DNA of 7,073 nucleotides from Actinomycetota bacterium (lineage in GTDB: Bacteria; Actinomycetota; Thermoleophilia; Gaiellales; Gaiellaceae), in contig JACDCN010000105.1 in the NCBI GenBank assembly GCA_013817555.1, positions 1-7,073 of the forward strand, written 5' to 3'. Position 1 is the first letter of the stretch; every line of letters starts with the position of its first letter. A model generated the notes under the pieces. The model did not search any database. It saw only the letters and a list, made by a program, of their open reading frames with translations, and was not told the origin of the DNA. Made by a program: the position numbers and the translations under genes. Shown here piece by piece: positions 5,112-7,073 of the stretch.

Positions 5112-6068
5112 CTATTCGGTCGTCGGCTCGCGGCGCATCAGCTGCTGGACGAGGTCGGTGAGCTCGACGCCTTCGAGCACGGCGCAAACGCCTTCGGTGA
5201 TGGGAAGCTCGATCCCGAGCCGGTGCGAAAGGTCGCGCAGCACCGGAGCCGTCGTGAGCCCCTCCACCACCATCCCGATCGCGAAGCGCGCCTCCTCCGG
5301 CGTCGCCCCCTGCGCGATCAGCTCTCCCGCGCGCCGGTTCCGGCCCGTCGGCGCCCAGCACGTGACGATCAGATCGCCCATTCCCGCGAGGCCCGCAAAC
5401 GTGTCGGGGCGGGCCCCCGCGGCCTCCGCGAGGCGTGCCATCTCGGCGAGCCCCCGTGCGACGAGCGCCGCCTTCGCGTTGTCGCCGAGGCGTAGCCCGT
5501 CGGCGCCGCCGGCGGCGAGCGCGATCACGTTCTTGGCCGCAGCGCACAGCTCGACACCGACGATGTCCTCGTTGACGTAGACCCGGAAGATCGCCGAGTT
5601 GATCGCGAGCTGGAGCCGGACGCCGAGCGCGAGGTCCGCGCTCGCGACGACCGCCGCGGCGGGGAGCCCACGTGCGATCTCCTCGGCGATGTTCGGGCCG
5701 GAGAGAACTGCCACGGGCCGGCCTGTGACGAGCGTCGACAGTCGCTCCCCGGTGCTCGGATCGAGGCCCTTCGTGAGGATCAGGACGGGCGCGTCCCCCG
5801 GAAGCCCCGGGACGACATCGCCGAAGACGCTCGAGGGGACGGCGACGACGACCAGCTCCGCGCTCCCGACGCGAGCATCTTCGATCGCGGCAGCCGCGAT
5901 CCCGCCGAGATCGGCGTCGTGCGCGTACCGCGGATTCCGCCCCGTTTCTCGAATTACGGCAATCTGCTCGGGGTCTCGTCCCGCCAGCGTCACGTCGTGC
6001 CCGCGATCACGCAAGAGACACGCGAACGCGGAGCCCCACGACCCGGCGCCAACGACAGCGACTCTCAT
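5112..6068 (-). CDS. gpsA: glycerol-3-phosphate dehydrogenase [NAD(P)+]
   Basis: This cytosolic enzyme reduces dihydroxyacetone phosphate to sn-glycerol 3-phosphate, the backbone for phospholipids. The 318-residue product is of usual length. It opens with the Rossmann dinucleotide motif GAGSWGSAFA (7-16), followed by VVVAVPSSVF (73-82), LTKGL (98-102), LSGPNIAEEIARG (122-134), the catalytic block VELCAAAKNVIALAAGGADG (172-191) with the active-site lysine at K179, GDNAKAALVARGLAEM (195-210), GLAGMGDLIVTC (226-237), NRRAGE (244-249) and LPITEGVCAVL (288-298). The ATG at 6068-6066 overlaps the der stop as ATGA and there is no Shine-Dalgarno sequence in front of it, so translation is probably coupled to der. 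No key residue appears to be missing. The stop is at 5114-5112, and no own terminator is evident beyond it. Confidence 0.97.
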   Translation of the reverse strand: MRVAVVGAGSWGSAFACLLRDRGHDVTLAGRDPEQIAVIRETGRNPRYAHDADLGGIAAAAIEDARVGSAELVVVAVPSSVFGDVVPGLPGDAPVLILTKGLDPSTGERLSTLVTGRPVAVLSGPNIAEEIARGLPAAAVVASADLALGVRLQLAINSAIFRVYVNEDIVGVELCAAAKNVIALAAGGADGLRLGDNAKAALVARGLAEMARLAEAAGARPDTFAGLAGMGDLIVTCWAPTGRNRRAGELIAQGATPEEARFAIGMVVEGLTTAPVLRDLSHRLGIELPITEGVCAVLEGVELTDLVQQLMRREPTTE

Positions 6069-7073
6069 TCGGACGTCACGAAGTCGATCGAGACGGGCAC
6101 GCCCTCGAGCCTAAAGCGTCGGCGGAGCTCATTCTCGACCCAATACCCGTAGTCGCGCGTCACCAGCCGGCGGTCGTTCACGAAGACGCGGAAGCGAGGC
6201 GGGCGCGAGCTCACCTGCGTCCCGTACAGAATGTTGAGCCGGCGCCCGCGGCGACCGGGCGGCTGGCGCGCCTCCCGAAGCTCCTGCAACGCTCGGTTCA
6301 GCTCCGCGGTCGCAATCCGGCCGGCGTATCGGGAGAAGACGTCCTCCACGGTGTCCAGCAGTCGCTCGAGTCCCCTCCCCGTGGTGGAGGACACGGCAAG
6401 AATCGGAGGCCGCTGCCGCAGCCGCTTTGCCAGGTGCGGTCGGACATCCTCGATCCGCACGTCCCCCACGTCCCACTTGGAGAGGACGACGACGGTCGCG
6501 CACTGAGCCTTACGTGCCGTGTCCGCGACGGACAGGTCCTGATCGACGACACCCTCGCTCGCGTCCACGAGCACGAGGGCGACGTCGGCGCGCTCCGCAG
6601 CCTCGAGCGCCCGGAGCTCGGAGTAGTACTCGATGCCTTGTCGTTGCCTGCGCTTTCGCCTGAGACCGGCCGTGTCGACGAGCACGAAGGTGGTCTCGCC
6701 GCGGCGAAGCACGGTGTCGATCGAGTCCCGCGTGGTGCCGGGAACCTCGGAAACGATCACCCGCTCGCGGCCGAGGAGCGCGTTCAGGAGCGACGACTTG
6801 CCCACGTTGGGGCGGCCGAGGATCGCCACGCGGATCGCCTCCTCGCCGACCGGACGTTCGCCCTTCCCCGGAAGTCGCTGGACGATGTCGTCCAAGAGGT
6901 CGCCGGTGCCGTGGCCGTGCAGGGCGGAGAGCGGAATCGGGTCACCGAGCCCGAGCCGGTGGAACTCGAGCGCCTCGGCATCCCGGCGGGGATCGTCGAG
7001 CTTGTTCGCGATCACGAGCACGTCGCGCCGGGACGAGCGCAGAATCGCCGCCAGCTCCTCGTCACCCGGCGTG
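6065..7073 (-). CDS. der: ribosome biogenesis GTPase Der (EngA), 5' end outside window
   Basis: Der is a double-GTPase protein that helps assemble the 50S ribosomal subunit. The reading frame is open to the window edge and gives 335 residues, about three quarters of the usual 440 or so. It begins in the first G domain with TPGDEELAAILR and its G4 motif ANKLD (residues 22-26 of this fragment), followed by the G5-like SALHGHG. The second G domain is complete: G1 GRPNVGKSS (86-94), PGTTRDS (G2), DTAGL (133-137, G3) and G4 SKWD (198-201), where most Der proteins have NKWD. The C-terminal KH-like domain follows (LNILYGTQVSSRPPRFRVFVN, then GYWVENELRRRFRLEGVPV), ending at the TGA at 6067-6065. The GTG at 7021 is internal, since the upstream residues match the family. 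It precedes gpsA with an ATGA overlap, a pairing known in other bacteria. Confidence 0.96.
   Translation of the reverse strand, partial: TPGDEELAAILRSSRRDVLVIANKLDDPRRDAEALEFHRLGLGDPIPLSALHGHGTGDLLDDIVQRLPGKGERPVGEEAIRVAILGRPNVGKSSLLNALLGRERVIVSEVPGTTRDSIDTVLRRGETTFVLVDTAGLRRKRRQRQGIEYYSELRALEAAERADVALVLVDASEGVVDQDLSVADTARKAQCATVVVLSKWDVGDVRIEDVRPHLAKRLRQRPPILAVSSTTGRGLERLLDTVEDVFSRYAGRIATAELNRALQELREARQPPGRRGRRLNILYGTQVSSRPPRFRVFVNDRRLVTRDYGYWVENELRRRFRLEGVPVSIDFVTSE

Noticed and set aside
5599..6114. Plus-strand frames opposite gpsA and the der end (5032-5580, 5599-6114)
   Set aside because: gpsA and der are unambiguous on the minus strand; these translations are Ser/Arg/Pro-rich shadows.

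Overview
The window is very GC-rich throughout, with strong third-position G/C, one TTG start, ATGA stop/start overlaps and a TPR tail typical of large actinobacterial regulators. This fits a high-GC actinobacterium, possibly of the Thermoleophilia/Gaiellales type. That lineage call is inference; no rRNA or other phylogenetic marker was available to test it. All real genes share similar base use, and I see no tRNA, rRNA, CRISPR, IS element or phage gene.

Layout: (1) 1-822 (+) is the C-terminal part of a TPR-repeat protein that begins outside the window. (2) 823-939 is a regulatory gap with a perfect DtxR-type palindrome, a weaker second box 23 bp further on, and a strong ribosome binding site. 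(3) 940-4274 (+) is a compact three-gene operon: an Fe(III)-type ABC substrate-binding lipoprotein, a fused two-domain FbpB-type permease (ATGA overlap), and a DtxR-family metalloregulator 9 bp later. No ATPase gene accompanies the transporter. A perfect 13-bp hairpin with a GCAA tetraloop lies inside the first codons of the permease. (4) 4275-4371 is an intergenic region with tandem TTCAAA repeats at 11-bp pitch. (5) 4372-4962 (+) encodes a secreted helical protein with an internal gapless duplication. (6) 4963-5111 holds a short palindrome, a possible promoter and small RNA, and an intrinsic terminator. (7) 5112-7073 (-) is the housekeeping pair der (5' end outside the window) and gpsA, translationally coupled by an ATGA overlap and convergent with the genes above.

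How they work together: the central operon reads as a self-contained metal-uptake circuit. A DtxR-like repressor encoded as the last gene probably binds the palindrome in front of the first gene and shuts off uptake, and its own synthesis, when metal is plentiful. The regulator lacks two of the usual metal ligands by hand alignment, so its metal preference is open. The der-gpsA pair (ribosome assembly GTPase and glycerol-3-phosphate synthesis) is ordinary core metabolism.

Nothing here is a clearly new multi-gene system. The most notable items are the hairpin at the lipoprotein/permease junction, the operator-regulator loop with an atypical sensor and no ATPase, and a speculative terminator-linked small RNA with an anti-Shine-Dalgarno stretch.
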